A stretch of 19,443 nucleotides of DNA from CAYJFX01 sp964370315. GTDB taxonomy: Bacteria; Spirochaetota; Spirochaetia; Treponematales; Treponemataceae. Below are positions 1-8,183 of this stretch, piece by piece. The translations under genes were made by a program, and so were the position numbers. The notes below the pieces were generated by a model. The model was not told the origin of the DNA and did no database searches. It saw only the letters and a program-made list of their open reading frames with translations. Location: positions 1 to 19,443 of the forward strand of contig CAYJIS010000038.1 of assembly GCA_964370315.1 (NCBI GenBank), in the 5' to 3' direction. How positions within the stretch are numbered: the stretch's first letter is position 1; every line of letters begins with the position of its first letter.

Positions 1-45
1 AGAAATAATTCTTGTGTATACTTCCTTTTTGGAAGTTGTATCCAT
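1..45 (-). CDS. Partial CDS (first 15 codons) of an unidentified gene leaving the left edge
   Basis: Reading leftward from an ATG at 45, the frame is open to the window edge and encodes MDTTSKKEVYTRIIS. The start is well supported: AAGGAG (56-51) lies 5 nt upstream, and a TTGACA / TATGTT promoter with a 17-nt spacer lies before that. Fifteen residues are too few to name a family. The basic, serine/threonine-rich start is not a signal peptide. The coding status rests on the promoter, Shine-Dalgarno and open frame together. Confidence 0.6.
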   Translation of the reverse strand, partial: MDTTSKKEVYTRIIS

Positions 46-74
46 TTGAGCTCCTTAAAGCTCCTCTCAATGCA

Positions 75-103
75 AACATACCATAAAAAAAATATAATGT
101 CAA
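75..103 (-). promoter_or_regulatory. Sigma70-type promoter for the left-edge gene
   Basis: On the minus strand, a perfect -35 TTGACA (103-98) is followed after 17 nt by the -10 TATGTT (80-75). The spacer is T-rich. Transcription would start near 68, leaving a short leader with the AAGGAG ribosome binding site. The -10 matches consensus at four of six positions. Confidence 0.65.
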
Positions 104-423
104 GACAATTTAAGTAGGTTACAGGGAAACCAATTTTTACCCAAAAGTGCTCTTTTTATAGCCGCTGATATACAGGATTAAACAGGATAATAATATTTTT
201 CCTTTTACAGCACAAAAAAACATCCTTTACATCCTATTCATCTGTGGCTAAATTTATTTAGTTATTCAAAATTGATTTCTGGGAGTAGGTTAGTTTTATC
301 AAGATAAGAGTTTAGTCTATTAAAACTATAAATTTTGTTTTTATTAATCTTATGTGTGAATGTATTGATAAAAATACTTGTTTTTTACTAGTCAGTATTT
401 TAAAGGGACACATGCTAAACAAT
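104..423. other. Non-coding intergenic region with one quasi-palindromic repeat
   Basis: This stretch of about 320 bases lies between the divergent-looking left-edge promoter and the tRNA terminator. It is very AT-rich with frequent stops in all frames. The only structured element is the inverted repeat at 160-250. The rest (251-423) holds only weak short inverted repeats, and I see no convincing gene, promoter or riboswitch in it. Confidence 0.6.
160..250. repeat. Quasi-palindromic intergenic repeat, about 90 bp
   Basis: The left arm (160-190) begins TAGCCGCTGATATACAGGAT. The reverse complement of the right arm (221-250) begins TAGCCACAGATGAATAGGAT, so the arms match at roughly three quarters of positions and surround an AT-rich centre of about 30 nt. 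The layout (GCCRCAGAT..., AGGAT steps, central T/A run) resembles, from memory, imperfect hairpin repeats scattered between genes in many unrelated bacteria. It could fold as a long imperfect RNA hairpin. It has no coding potential. Confidence 0.55.
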
Positions 424-454
424 AAAAAAAGACACAGGAAAATCCTGTGTCTTT
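424..454 (-). terminator. Rho-independent terminator of the tRNA-Leu gene
   Basis: A perfect 9-bp stem (GACACAGGA at 431-439, TCCTGTGTC at 443-451) closes a 3-nt loop. On the minus strand it is followed by seven T residues (430-424). It starts 3 nt beyond the tRNA 3' end, so it terminates that transcript. The opposite orientation has only a short T run. Confidence 0.85.
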
Positions 455-456
455 AC

Positions 457-539
457 TGCGGGAGACCAGACTTGAACTGGCACAGCTCGCGCCACTAGCA
501 CCTCAAGCTAGCGTGTCTACCAAATTCCACCACCCCCGC
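457..539 (-). tRNA. tRNA-Leu (anticodon GAG)
   Basis: The 83-nt sequence folds as a class II tRNA. The acceptor stem GCGGGGG pairs with CTCCCGC with one G-T wobble, and the discriminator base is A. The anticodon stem CTAGC/GCTAG carries the loop TTGAGGT, giving anticodon GAG, which reads CUC and CUU leucine codons. A long variable arm follows, as expected for leucine, then a T arm with loop TTCAAGT. The 3' CCA is not encoded, so a CCA-adding enzyme must supply it. It is a single gene with its own promoter and terminator. Confidence 0.95.
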
Positions 540-572
540 ATGTGCTTAACCTAATAGGTGGCAACGTAAATT

Positions 573-601
573 AGTATAGCAAATTATAATCCTTGTGTCA
601 A
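573..601 (-). promoter_or_regulatory. Strong sigma70-type promoter of tRNA-Leu
   Basis: On the minus strand, -35 TTGACA (601-596, perfect) and -10 TATACT (578-573, five of six) are separated by 17 nt. Transcription would start near 566, about 27 nt before the mature tRNA 5' end, leaving a leader for RNase P to remove. Confidence 0.8.
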
Positions 602-633
602 CGCACCCCTAGAAAAAAGTATTACGTATTTGC

Positions 634-662
634 TTGACAATAGTTTGTAATAGTGGTACAAA
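634..662 (+). promoter_or_regulatory. Candidate promoter of the MFS gene, abutting the start codon
   Basis: TTGACA (634-639) is a perfect -35. With a 17-nt spacer the -10 would be TACAAA (657-662, four of six). Only 5 nt separate it from the ATG at 668, so the transcript would begin at or within a base or two of that ATG. Confidence 0.5.
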
Positions 663-667
663 TTCAT

Positions 668-1825
668 ATGAGCTTATCCTTACCTTTGTTTTTTTATTTC
701 GCTGTTTTTTGCATTGTAAATGTATACCTTCCCATTTTTTTTCGAAATATGGGATTGAGCTCATCTGCTATAGGTGTTTTACTTGCTCTTTTAGAAACAT
801 CTGGTATAGTGTTTACTTTTTTTATATCAAAGTTTCCCTCAAAAAGTGGAAAGTATGGCATGTGGCTTCTTCTTTTAGGTGTTATTCTTGCCGTTATTCC
901 TTTTCCAATGCTTTTATCCCCTTTTTATATTACTGTATTATGTATTATTTTATATGCAATACCTATTAAAGCTGCTGTTCCAATTTCTGACTCATTTATA
1001 AACTTGAGGCTTAGTGAACAACCAGAAAAGTATGGAATAGTTAGAACCTTTGGTTCTCTTGGATTTGTTGCTATGAGTTTGCTAATGCAGTATTTTGTAC
1101 AGATTGATAATTTATCTCTTTTGCAAAGCTCAATTTGGATGTCCGCTCCCGCTATTTTAATGTGCGTTACGTTATTATTAATTCCTAAGATATTAAAACC
1201 TCTTGGAGAATTATGCGAAAACAAAAAGGATACTCATATAGCCAAAGGGGATTCTAATACTTCATTTTTCAAGAAATTTACTCCACTTTACTGGCTTATG
1301 ATTGTTGTACTTTCTTTTGGAAATTTAGCACAATTTGGGCCATTTAAGTTTTTTTCGCTATACGTAAATGAGTATTTAAAAAGTGACTCCTTTGCATTTT
1401 TATGGGCACTTTCTGCTATATGTGAAATACCAACTATGTTTTTTTCTTACAGGTTTATTCGCCGCTTTGGAAGCAAGAATTTAATTTTATTTTGTGTTGC
1501 AATGATTTCGGTTAGATCGTTTGTTTATGTACTTATCCCAACAGTAACTGGCGCTGCAATTGGGCAATTGTTTCATTGTTTTACTTTTGGATTATTACAT
1601 CCAGCAACAGTTGTGTTCATATCACAAGAAGTTAAGGATTCTAAAAATCTGGTTTTAGGACAAGCAATTTCTTCCGTTGGTTCTGCAGGTATTGCAAGTG
1701 TGATTGGAAGCTTTGCTGGAGGCTTCGTTATCGAATACTTTGGATATACGCAACTATATATTTTTTCAGGTTTTATACCTCTTGTTGGCCTGTTATTATA
1801 TTTTATACTTCGAAAAAAAGTGTAG
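668..1825 (+). CDS. MFS transporter, MFS_1-like / PPP-type permease
   Basis: A 385-residue integral membrane protein with about 12 hydrophobic segments, fitting a major facilitator. The N-terminal pattern (PLFFYFAVFCIVNVYLPIFF, then NMGLSSSAIGVLL) resembles the MFS_1-like group that includes phenylpropionate, LacY-like and nucleoside permeases. A hydrophilic, lysine-rich loop near residues 180-200 probably separates the two six-helix halves. The substrate cannot be read from the sequence. An in-frame GTG at 653 would add five residues, but I prefer ATG 668 because it begins exactly where the family's first helix begins and sits just after the likely -10. No Shine-Dalgarno is visible. The stop lies 5 bp from the convergent sbcC stop, with no terminator hairpin between. 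Confidence 0.85.
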   Translation: MSLSLPLFFYFAVFCIVNVYLPIFFRNMGLSSSAIGVLLALLETSGIVFTFFISKFPSKSGKYGMWLLLLGVILAVIPFPMLLSPFYITVLCIILYAIPIKAAVPISDSFINLRLSEQPEKYGIVRTFGSLGFVAMSLLMQYFVQIDNLSLLQSSIWMSAPAILMCVTLLLIPKILKPLGELCENKKDTHIAKGDSNTSFFKKFTPLYWLMIVVLSFGNLAQFGPFKFFSLYVNEYLKSDSFAFLWALSAICEIPTMFFSYRFIRRFGSKNLILFCVAMISVRSFVYVLIPTVTGAAIGQLFHCFTFGLLHPATVVFISQEVKDSKNLVLGQAISSVGSAGIASVIGSFAGGFVIEYFGYTQLYIFSGFIPLVGLLLYFILRKKV

Positions 1826-1830
1826 TATTC

Positions 1831-4800
1831 TTAATTGCACACTTCAATCGAACTTCCACCAATAATTTTATGTACGCTAATTTTAGACGGAATACTTGTT
1901 TGTAAACTTTCTACATGTGATATAAGGCCAACAGAACGAGTTTCTCTTATTTCATCAAGGATTCCAAGTGCCTTGTCTAAGGCTTCACTGTCTAAGCTCC
2001 CAAATCCTTCGTCGATAAACATTGAATCTAATTGAATCCCACCGTTTTGATCTTGAACAAAATCACTTATTGCCAGTGCTAAACTTATAGAAGCCATAAA
2101 AGTTTCACCTCCTGACAATGTAGAAGTAGGGCGACTTTTTCCTGTGTATTCATCATATATTTCAAGGTCTAGGCCTTTTAAAGCTCTTCCTCCTTCTACG
2201 TCTTCTTTTAAGTATATTTCATATCGACCATTTGACATTTGTTTTAATCTATTGTTTGCATATACTGTTATTTCCTGTAAGTATACTCCTAGTATCCATG
2301 AATCGAGGGGAACTTTTTTTGGATTAGCACCAGAGACTGCATCAAAAATTTTAGTATAAACTGAGCCTTGGGCAAAGAGATCTCGTCTTCTTTTTTCAAT
2401 TGTTTCATACTCTTTGTGAATGCTTTCAATGTGGTTGAAATTTTTCAATGCAATGGTAAGGTCGTTTTGTGTGTTTTGCATCTCTAATGTATGAGCGTCA
2501 ATTTGATTTTGTATACTATCAATATTTGTTAGTATATCTTCATCATAGCCTTTTACATCCTGTAATCCTTGATCATGCAGCGTAGTGAGCCTTACGAGGT
2601 CTTGTTTATACTCGTTTATAGAAGATTGCATTTCGCTTTTTTCAGTTTCAGAAAGTAGTGATTTTTTTACTTGAGAAATATGCTGTTCTATGTTGTTTTT
2701 GTCTATGGTTGTTTTTTCTTCTGGAAAAAACGAAGAAGAATTAAAGGCCTGTAATAGCTCATCATATGTTTCGTTTGTTTTTTTATTAACTTCTTCAATG
2801 TTACGTGATAACAAACTGATTTTTTCCGTAATGCGAACTATCGTTTCGCTGTTTTGGTTTTTATCTTCTGCATAGGCATTTGTTTTTATTGTTGCATGCT
2901 CTTTTTCTTTATGTAACATCTCAAGGCTGGTTTTAACAGTCTTTCCAGTGCAGCCTATGTTTTCTACTACCGACTCTAAACTTTTTTCATTTTGTGCAAG
3001 TATTGATGCAATACGTGCATGTTTTATTTTTAATTCACTTTGATTATTTTTAAGTGTTCTCATTTTTTCTTCATCTTCGTCTTTTTTATTTTTGGCCTTA
3101 TTAATTTCGCTAATAAGATCCTTTGATTGGGTTAAAGATTCTTGTAATACAATATTTCTTTCATCCAGCCTACGTTTATACTCAGTGGCATCTTCAATAG
3201 AATTAAAAGTAAGGTCAACGTGGCACATGGTTTGTGCACTAAGCGACATTTTACCCTTATTTTCGAGTCGATTTTTTTGAGTGTTTTCAAATGTTGTAAT
3301 AGCTTGAATTACTACCTTCTCTTGCATTTCGATTTTACTTCGAATATCATCTGAAGGGTATCTTTCAGTTGCTGGTTCTGGGTGGTGTAAGGAGCCGCAC
3401 ACTGGACAAGGTTTTTCATTTTCTAAATATCTCGCTAACTCTAATGCGGTATTACAATTTTTTTGATTTTCTTCTTCTAGAATAAAATCATTGTAGATTT
3501 TTTTTGCATTGTCTAAAGCCTCTTTTTGTTCTTTTTCGCTAATGCTCAGGATATAGTCGTGTATTGCAAAGCCGCTATATATATTTTCTTGTTGCTCATT
3601 TTCAAGTTGTGCCAAAGCGGTTAATGCACTATCTTCTTTTTGTATTACATTAACTGACTCTTGTAGTGTTTGTTCCATTAGTGCTAGTGTGTTTTCAAGT
3701 TCTTTAATTTTTTCTTGAAGTGTTTTTTCTTCTTGTTTATCGATTTCTATTTGTTCTTCGAGTTTAATACATCTTTGTAAATCACTTAATTGAATATCTA
3801 TGATTTTTATTTTTTCCACTAGTGCTTCGTGTTCATCTTGTAATAAATCTAGTGCCTTTTTTTTAGTTAATGCATCAAGACTTTGTTGTTCTTGAATGAT
3901 TTTTTCATCGGTTACTATATCGAGTTCGCTTGTGAATTGTAAAAACGATTTTGCAATTGTATATATTTTTTCTGCATCATTTGCAATGTCGAGGAGAGTG
4001 TTTTTTTTATCAAAAAATTCTTGTTGATCTTGAAGTTTTTGTAGTTGATTTTTAATCTCTTTAAAGTCTGCAATTTTTTTTGCTATATCTTTTAGCTTTT
4101 CGTATTGGATACGTAAATCAGACAGTTCTTTTTGTAAAAGCCCTTGTTTTTTTTGTAGGATATTACATTCTTTTTCATACTCTTTATAAACCGATTCAAA
4201 CGTTTGAGGGTCAAAGTTTTCTTTAATTCTATCGATATGAATCATAGTTTCTTCTAAGCTTGCATCGATGGATTTCTTTTTTGTTTTAAGTTTTTCAATT
4301 ATTTTTGTAAACTGTTCTATTGGAAAAAGCTTTGAGAGTAGTTCTTTTCTCTCTGTAGATTTTTGCTTTAAAAAGGTTGCAAATTCTCCTTGTGGTAAAA
4401 GAACAATTCTCGTAAACTCCTCTAGTGAAAGTGACAATAGGTCTTTTAATAGCGTATCGGTTTTTGATTTTTGGCTCGCTAATACAATCATATTTTCGTC
4501 ATTAGAAAATAAGTCACCTTGTATGTGCATGGGAATATCTTTTTCTTTTAACTCATATAGTATTGCGCTTTCATCTGCTTGTGTGCTCGTGCCCTTTTTA
4601 GTTTCTTTTTGATATGGAAGTGTTCTTTCAATTTTGTAAAGAACATTATTTAGCGTAAATGTAAATTCTATTGAACACAATTCTTTACTAGAACAATATT
4701 GAGATCGCAAATATTTTTTGTCGGTGCTTTGGCGAGCTCCACCTAACGAACCATAGAGTGCATACGTTATAGCATCTAAAATAGTTGTCTTTCCTGAACC

Positions 4801-4905
4801 TGTTTTTCCACTTATGAGATAAATATTATCAAGTGCTGTAAAGTCAATTGTATGCTCTCCAACAAAGGGTCCTATATTGGTCATTATTATTTTAATTGGT
4901 TTCAT
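1831..4905 (-). CDS. sbcC: SbcC, ATPase subunit of the SbcCD DNA double-strand end nuclease
   Basis: A 1024-residue SMC/Rad50-like ATPase, close to the usual SbcC length of about 1050. The Walker A GKTGSGKTT is at residues 33-41, followed by ILDAITYALYG. Two long charged coiled-coil stretches (about 170-495 and 505-850) flank the zinc-hook CPVC at 500-503. The C-terminal ATPase lobe has the signature LSGGE at 930-934, Walker B LDSMFIDE ending at D965-E966, and D-loop SLD at 970-972. In the known complex, SbcC clamps DNA ends and hairpins and gates the SbcD nuclease, which cleaves palindromes and trims blocked ends. The start overlaps the end of sbcD by 14 nt, so the two are probably co-translated. 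All ATPase and hook residues are present. Confidence 0.97.
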   Translation of the reverse strand: MKPIKIIMTNIGPFVGEHTIDFTALDNIYLISGKTGSGKTTILDAITYALYGSLGGARQSTDKKYLRSQYCSSKELCSIEFTFTLNNVLYKIERTLPYQKETKKGTSTQADESAILYELKEKDIPMHIQGDLFSNDENMIVLASQKSKTDTLLKDLLSLSLEEFTRIVLLPQGEFATFLKQKSTERKELLSKLFPIEQFTKIIEKLKTKKKSIDASLEETMIHIDRIKENFDPQTFESVYKEYEKECNILQKKQGLLQKELSDLRIQYEKLKDIAKKIADFKEIKNQLQKLQDQQEFFDKKNTLLDIANDAEKIYTIAKSFLQFTSELDIVTDEKIIQEQQSLDALTKKKALDLLQDEHEALVEKIKIIDIQLSDLQRCIKLEEQIEIDKQEEKTLQEKIKELENTLALMEQTLQESVNVIQKEDSALTALAQLENEQQENIYSGFAIHDYILSISEKEQKEALDNAKKIYNDFILEEENQKNCNTALELARYLENEKPCPVCGSLHHPEPATERYPSDDIRSKIEMQEKVVIQAITTFENTQKNRLENKGKMSLSAQTMCHVDLTFNSIEDATEYKRRLDERNIVLQESLTQSKDLISEINKAKNKKDEDEEKMRTLKNNQSELKIKHARIASILAQNEKSLESVVENIGCTGKTVKTSLEMLHKEKEHATIKTNAYAEDKNQNSETIVRITEKISLLSRNIEEVNKKTNETYDELLQAFNSSSFFPEEKTTIDKNNIEQHISQVKKSLLSETEKSEMQSSINEYKQDLVRLTTLHDQGLQDVKGYDEDILTNIDSIQNQIDAHTLEMQNTQNDLTIALKNFNHIESIHKEYETIEKRRRDLFAQGSVYTKIFDAVSGANPKKVPLDSWILGVYLQEITVYANNRLKQMSNGRYEIYLKEDVEGGRALKGLDLEIYDEYTGKSRPTSTLSGGETFMASISLALAISDFVQDQNGGIQLDSMFIDEGFGSLDSEALDKALGILDEIRETRSVGLISHVESLQTSIPSKISVHKIIGGSSIEVCN

Positions 4906-6127
4906 GGCTTTCCTGTTGTACTTCTTGTGCTATAGTTGCAAAGACGTCTATGCTTTCTTTCCAATCGCTTGTTTGTTTGCCTTCTTCTTTTTCGTTAAGT
5001 AATTCAACACTTTCTAAAAATGTAGATAAAATATCCGTAATAGGTAATGCTTCCTTTTTTTCAAATAAGGTTTTACGTTTTTCCATTGTTACACTATTAT
5101 TAAAATTACTTTTTTCTGAGCTTTTTTGTTTTACTGAAAGTAAAAAAGGAAAGCGTTTTCGGAGTCTGGCTGCCAAGTTTTCAATAATAACAGTATCTGT
5201 ACAGGTAAACTCAATAAAATCATCTTTATATTCGCTCATTTTTTCAAAATTTTCAAAGCTGTTTTCTATATGCACAAGCTTACGAAGTGGAATGATGTCA
5301 ATTGGGGTAATATTGATATCTGGCGTATCCGTTACAGGATTTGTGTTAATTTCAAGTCTCAAAAAACATTTGTTAATGTGTGTTTCACTAAAAGAATATG
5401 CTAGGGGTGAACCTGCATAATACGCCCTGTCGGTTATTTTTTGATGCTTATGTAAGTGTCCGATGGCTGTATACGCAAAGGGCATAAAAACACTTGCATC
5501 GATATGTTCAGCAGTACCTAAAAAAAGTCGTTCAGAGTCACTTGGGCTTGCTGTAAGCGTAAAAAGATGGCAGTTTAAGAATGCTGGAATAGTATTGTAT
5601 TTGGGATCACTTTTCATTAATTTTTCATGGGATATAAGAATCTCTTTAATTGCATAATCAATGAGTTCTTGCTGATTTTTTAAAAGTCTGCCATCTTTTT
5701 CTCTAAGAGATCCAGGATGCAGAAAAGGTATTTGGTATAAAACTCCTGTGGGCTTTGTATCATTTGGAAGGAAAATTGGCTTTGTGCAATCCTGTGCTTG
5801 AGTAGTAATATGTATGTTTTGACTTTTAAAAAATGAACTTCCAAATGAAAGGCGTGTTTGTGAGTCATGGTTTCCAGAAATTATGCACACTACAAGTTCT
5901 GGTTTTAAGTGATGTAGTTCTGTTAAAAAATCGTCAAATAAACGGATCGCTTCAGGACTTGGCACAGAGCGATCATATATATCTCCTGTAAGTAGTAGCG
6001 CATCATAGTCAAAAGAATTTATTTCATTTAGCATTGACGTGAGCATATGCTTTTGTTCTTCTATGAGAGGGTATTCATATAGAATTTTTCCTAGGTGTAA
6101 ATCTCCTGTTTGCAATATTTTTAACAT
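4892..6127 (-). CDS. sbcD: SbcD, Mn-dependent nuclease subunit of SbcCD
   Basis: A 411-residue Mre11-family calcineurin-like phosphoesterase. The metal-binding motifs are in order: DLHLGK (D9, H11), GDIYDR (D49), GNHD (N86, H87), H187 in NCHLF, and GHLHKHQ (H224, H226). The remaining 180 residues are the capping and SbcC-binding part; the family length is about 380-410. Together with SbcC it would act as ATP-dependent 3'-5' exonuclease and endonuclease on DNA ends and hairpins. It is the first gene of the sbcD-sbcC unit and is divergent from ispH. The ATG at 6127 gives a family-typical start (MLKILQTGDLHLG). It has no Shine-Dalgarno, and a candidate -10 ends 5 nt upstream. Confidence 0.96.
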   Translation of the reverse strand: MLKILQTGDLHLGKILYEYPLIEEQKHMLTSMLNEINSFDYDALLLTGDIYDRSVPSPEAIRLFDDFLTELHHLKPELVVCIISGNHDSQTRLSFGSSFFKSQNIHITTQAQDCTKPIFLPNDTKPTGVLYQIPFLHPGSLREKDGRLLKNQQELIDYAIKEILISHEKLMKSDPKYNTIPAFLNCHLFTLTASPSDSERLFLGTAEHIDASVFMPFAYTAIGHLHKHQKITDRAYYAGSPLAYSFSETHINKCFLRLEINTNPVTDTPDINITPIDIIPLRKLVHIENSFENFEKMSEYKDDFIEFTCTDTVIIENLAARLRKRFPFLLSVKQKSSEKSNFNNSVTMEKRKTLFEKKEALPITDILSTFLESVELLNEKEEGKQTSDWKESIDVFATIAQEVQQESHETN

Positions 6128-6132
6128 ATAAA

Positions 6133-6161
6133 ACTATAGCAAAAAAATCTATTTTTGACTA
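6133..6161 (-). promoter_or_regulatory. Candidate promoter of sbcDC
   Basis: On the minus strand, TAGTCA (6161-6156, four of six) and TATAGT (6138-6133, five of six) have a 17-nt spacer. The -10 ends 5 nt before the sbcD ATG, implying a leaderless or nearly leaderless mRNA. It overlaps the opposite-strand promoter region of ispH. Confidence 0.45.
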
Positions 6162-6165
6162 TACT
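6160..6165 (+). promoter_or_regulatory. Candidate -10 element of ispH
   Basis: TATACT matches the -10 consensus at five of six positions and ends 6 nt before the ispH ATG at 6172, so transcription would start at about the A of the ATG. The -35 is poor: 17 nt upstream lies TAGCAA, three of six. The bases overlap the -35 of the opposite sbcD promoter. Confidence 0.4.
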
Positions 6166-6171
6166 GTATAT

Positions 6172-7074
6172 ATGGTAAAAAGAGCCAAAATTTTAGGATA
6201 TTGTATGGGAGTTAGGCGTGCTGTAGAAGCAGCCCTAAAGGCAAGAGAGGATTATCCAAATCATGCTGTCTTTACTCTTGGTCCGCTAATACATAATAAA
6301 AGTGCTATACAGATGCTACAAGAAAAGGGTATTAAGATTCTTGAATCTGATTATATGAATGTTTTACAACAAAGTGAAAAACCAACTGTTGTTGTAATTC
6401 GTGCTCATGGAACAACGCATCAAATTAAAAAGAGTTTACAAGACGCTGGAGCTGTTATTGTAGAGGCTACTTGTCCAAGAGTATTAACAAACCAAAAGAG
6501 AATTTATGATCATTCACTCGAAGGGCACACGGTATTTATTGTTGGCGATAAATCTCATGGAGAGGTTACAGCCTTGCAGGGATCTCTCAGTGGTAGCGGC
6601 ACAGGATATATACTTGAAAGCGCACAAGAAGTAAAAAATACAATTAAAAATATAAAGAGTAAAAAAAATAAATCAATTGTTATAAGTCAAACAACAATTA
6701 CTCAAGAAGAATATGATGAGGTGAGTAGTGAATTACAGCATTACATAAATGACATTAGAATATTTGATACTATTTGTCCTGCAACGATTGAAAGACAAAA
6801 TTCACTTAAAGAACTTTGTAGCCAAGTCGATGGCTTAATAGTTATCGGTGGTAAAAATTCTGCAAACACTCAACGTCTTTTTCAAATTGCAAATGAATTA
6901 TGTAAAGCTGATAAAAAAAGAGTCTGTCATATAGAAAATGCTGATGAAATACCGGAGGAGTTTTATTCTTTAGAAAATGTTGGATTAACTGCTGGGGCTT
7001 CAACTCCCGATGAAGACATTGAAGAGGTAGAAAAAAAACTTTCACAACACAGTGTTAAACATGAGGTTTTGTAA
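6172..7074 (+). CDS. ispH: 4-hydroxy-3-methylbut-2-enyl diphosphate reductase (IspH/LytB)
   Basis: A 300-residue iron-sulfur enzyme of the last step of the MEP isoprenoid pathway, converting HMBPP to IPP and DMAPP. The three cluster-binding cysteines are C11 (GYCMGV), C101 (EATCPRV) and C202 (TICPAT). Substrate-contacting features are present: H41 in LIHN, H79 in RAHG, H129 and E131 in KSHGEV, the SQTT stretch near 172, and KNSANT with the family's S-x-N. The C-terminal GASTPDEDIEEV is also typical. Its presence implies isoprenoid supply by the MEP route. No Shine-Dalgarno is visible before the ATG. The stop codon overlaps the next start (TAATG), so the downstream gene is probably translationally coupled. 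It heads the operon that carries the flagellar-type genes. Confidence 0.97.
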   Translation: MVKRAKILGYCMGVRRAVEAALKAREDYPNHAVFTLGPLIHNKSAIQMLQEKGIKILESDYMNVLQQSEKPTVVVIRAHGTTHQIKKSLQDAGAVIVEATCPRVLTNQKRIYDHSLEGHTVFIVGDKSHGEVTALQGSLSGSGTGYILESAQEVKNTIKNIKSKKNKSIVISQTTITQEEYDEVSSELQHYINDIRIFDTICPATIERQNSLKELCSQVDGLIVIGGKNSANTQRLFQIANELCKADKKRVCHIENADEIPEEFYSLENVGLTAGASTPDEDIEEVEKKLSQHSVKHEVL

Positions 7075-8183
7075 TGAGCAGCACTCATTCACTTTCTAGT
7101 ATACATGTAACAAATAAAACTACACAAATTGATGGCATTCAAAACAATAGTAGTGTCTTTGTTAGGGTATTAGAAAAAGGTAAGGGAAGTGAATATACGG
7201 TTAGCTTTTTGGGAAATAGATTTTCTGTTTTTTCTCAGCGTTCTCTTTCTGAAGGAACTGCATTTAGAGCTATGGTAACTATAAAAGATGGCAAAATATT
7301 TTTAACTCCGACATTCTCTGGGGGAGAAAATTCAATACAAAAATTTTCTGCAACTGGTGCAGATTCATTATTACAATTACAAGGGTTTTTACAAAATTTA
7401 GGTCTTGCACAAGACAGCCTGTCATTACGATTAGTGCAGTACTTTCAATCTTCTGCACTTGCTTTTAATATGGGACTTGCATCAAAAGCAAGAAGTATAG
7501 GATTAAAGTTCCCTGGTAAAGAGCATGAAGCAGCAGAGGTTGCTTTGTTTTTAGAGCAAAAAGGTGTTAGCGCAAATGTAGATACAGTTATGGAAGTATT
7601 AGGTTTACTATACGGTGATGGTAGCCAAGAAAATGAAAATAAAAGAAAAAGTGATCAAGATATGGATGAGGGTTCTTCACAAAATGACTGTCAGAATAAC
7701 TATGCACAAGGCGAAGTTGAAAAGGAAGAACATGACATCCTTCTGAAAACTATTTTTGAAGAAGGAATTAAAGTTTTACAAAAGCATGCAGGAATATTGA
7801 GTTTTATTAATCAGAATTATGTACATTCATTACATTGGGTAATTTTACCCTTTGAAATGGGAAATGATATAAATGGTTCCATAAGACTGCTTTTAAATAT
7901 TGAAAAAAAAATTACAGAAAAAGCAGTTATTTTTGCCTTTGTGGGTGGAAAAAATTATGAAATTATGGTAGAATGTAAAGGAAACAGGGCAGACATACAT
8001 GCTAAAAAGTATGTGCTACATGTAAGCAGTGATTCTAAAATAGAAAAAAAACGTATGTGTAATATACTTTATTCTTGTTTGCCACAAGGGATACATTGTA
8101 AAGTAGTGTATGCTGATACACTCTTAAGTGATGCCCTTTTTTCTGGTGGTTCAGCTATTTCTATTGTTGAGGTAGATGCATAA
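7074..8183 (+). CDS. FliK-like (flagellar hook-length control-type) protein, putative
   Basis: A 369-residue protein without signal peptide or membrane segments. Residues 1-75 look beta-rich, 95-180 helical, and about 185-225 form an acidic, Asn/Gln/Glu-rich linker. The C-terminal part (about 225-369) contains HWVILPFEMG followed by GSIRLLLN, resembling the LRLxPxxLGxVxVxL pattern of the FliK C-terminal domain. In flagellar export, FliK measures hook length and signals the FlhB C-domain to switch substrates. The next gene, overlapping by TAATG, encodes a free-standing FlhB C-domain homologue. The pair recalls the ylqG-ylqH arrangement of Bacillus, as I remember it. GAGG lies 7 nt before the ATG. 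The fold assignment is inferred from one motif plus context, so it is moderate. Confidence 0.6.
   Translation: MSSTHSLSSIHVTNKTTQIDGIQNNSSVFVRVLEKGKGSEYTVSFLGNRFSVFSQRSLSEGTAFRAMVTIKDGKIFLTPTFSGGENSIQKFSATGADSLLQLQGFLQNLGLAQDSLSLRLVQYFQSSALAFNMGLASKARSIGLKFPGKEHEAAEVALFLEQKGVSANVDTVMEVLGLLYGDGSQENENKRKSDQDMDEGSSQNDCQNNYAQGEVEKEEHDILLKTIFEEGIKVLQKHAGILSFINQNYVHSLHWVILPFEMGNDINGSIRLLLNIEKKITEKAVIFAFVGGKNYEIMVECKGNRADIHAKKYVLHVSSDSKIEKKRMCNILYSCLPQGIHCKVVYADTLLSDALFSGGSAISIVEVDA

Noticed and set aside
351..510. A short plus-strand frame starting MCECIDKN near the tRNA
   Set aside because: It runs through the tRNA terminator and into the tRNA gene and lacks a ribosome binding site.
634..969. 111-codon frame starting inside the MFS promoter
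   Set aside because: It is out of frame with the clearly membrane-patterned MFS protein, lacks a ribosome site and has a Cys/Tyr/Phe-rich composition typical of a shadow frame.
4896..5420. Open frame of 174 codons on the plus strand within sbcD
   Set aside because: It is antisense to a gene with all catalytic motifs, has no ribosome site, and its peptide shows no recognisable domain.
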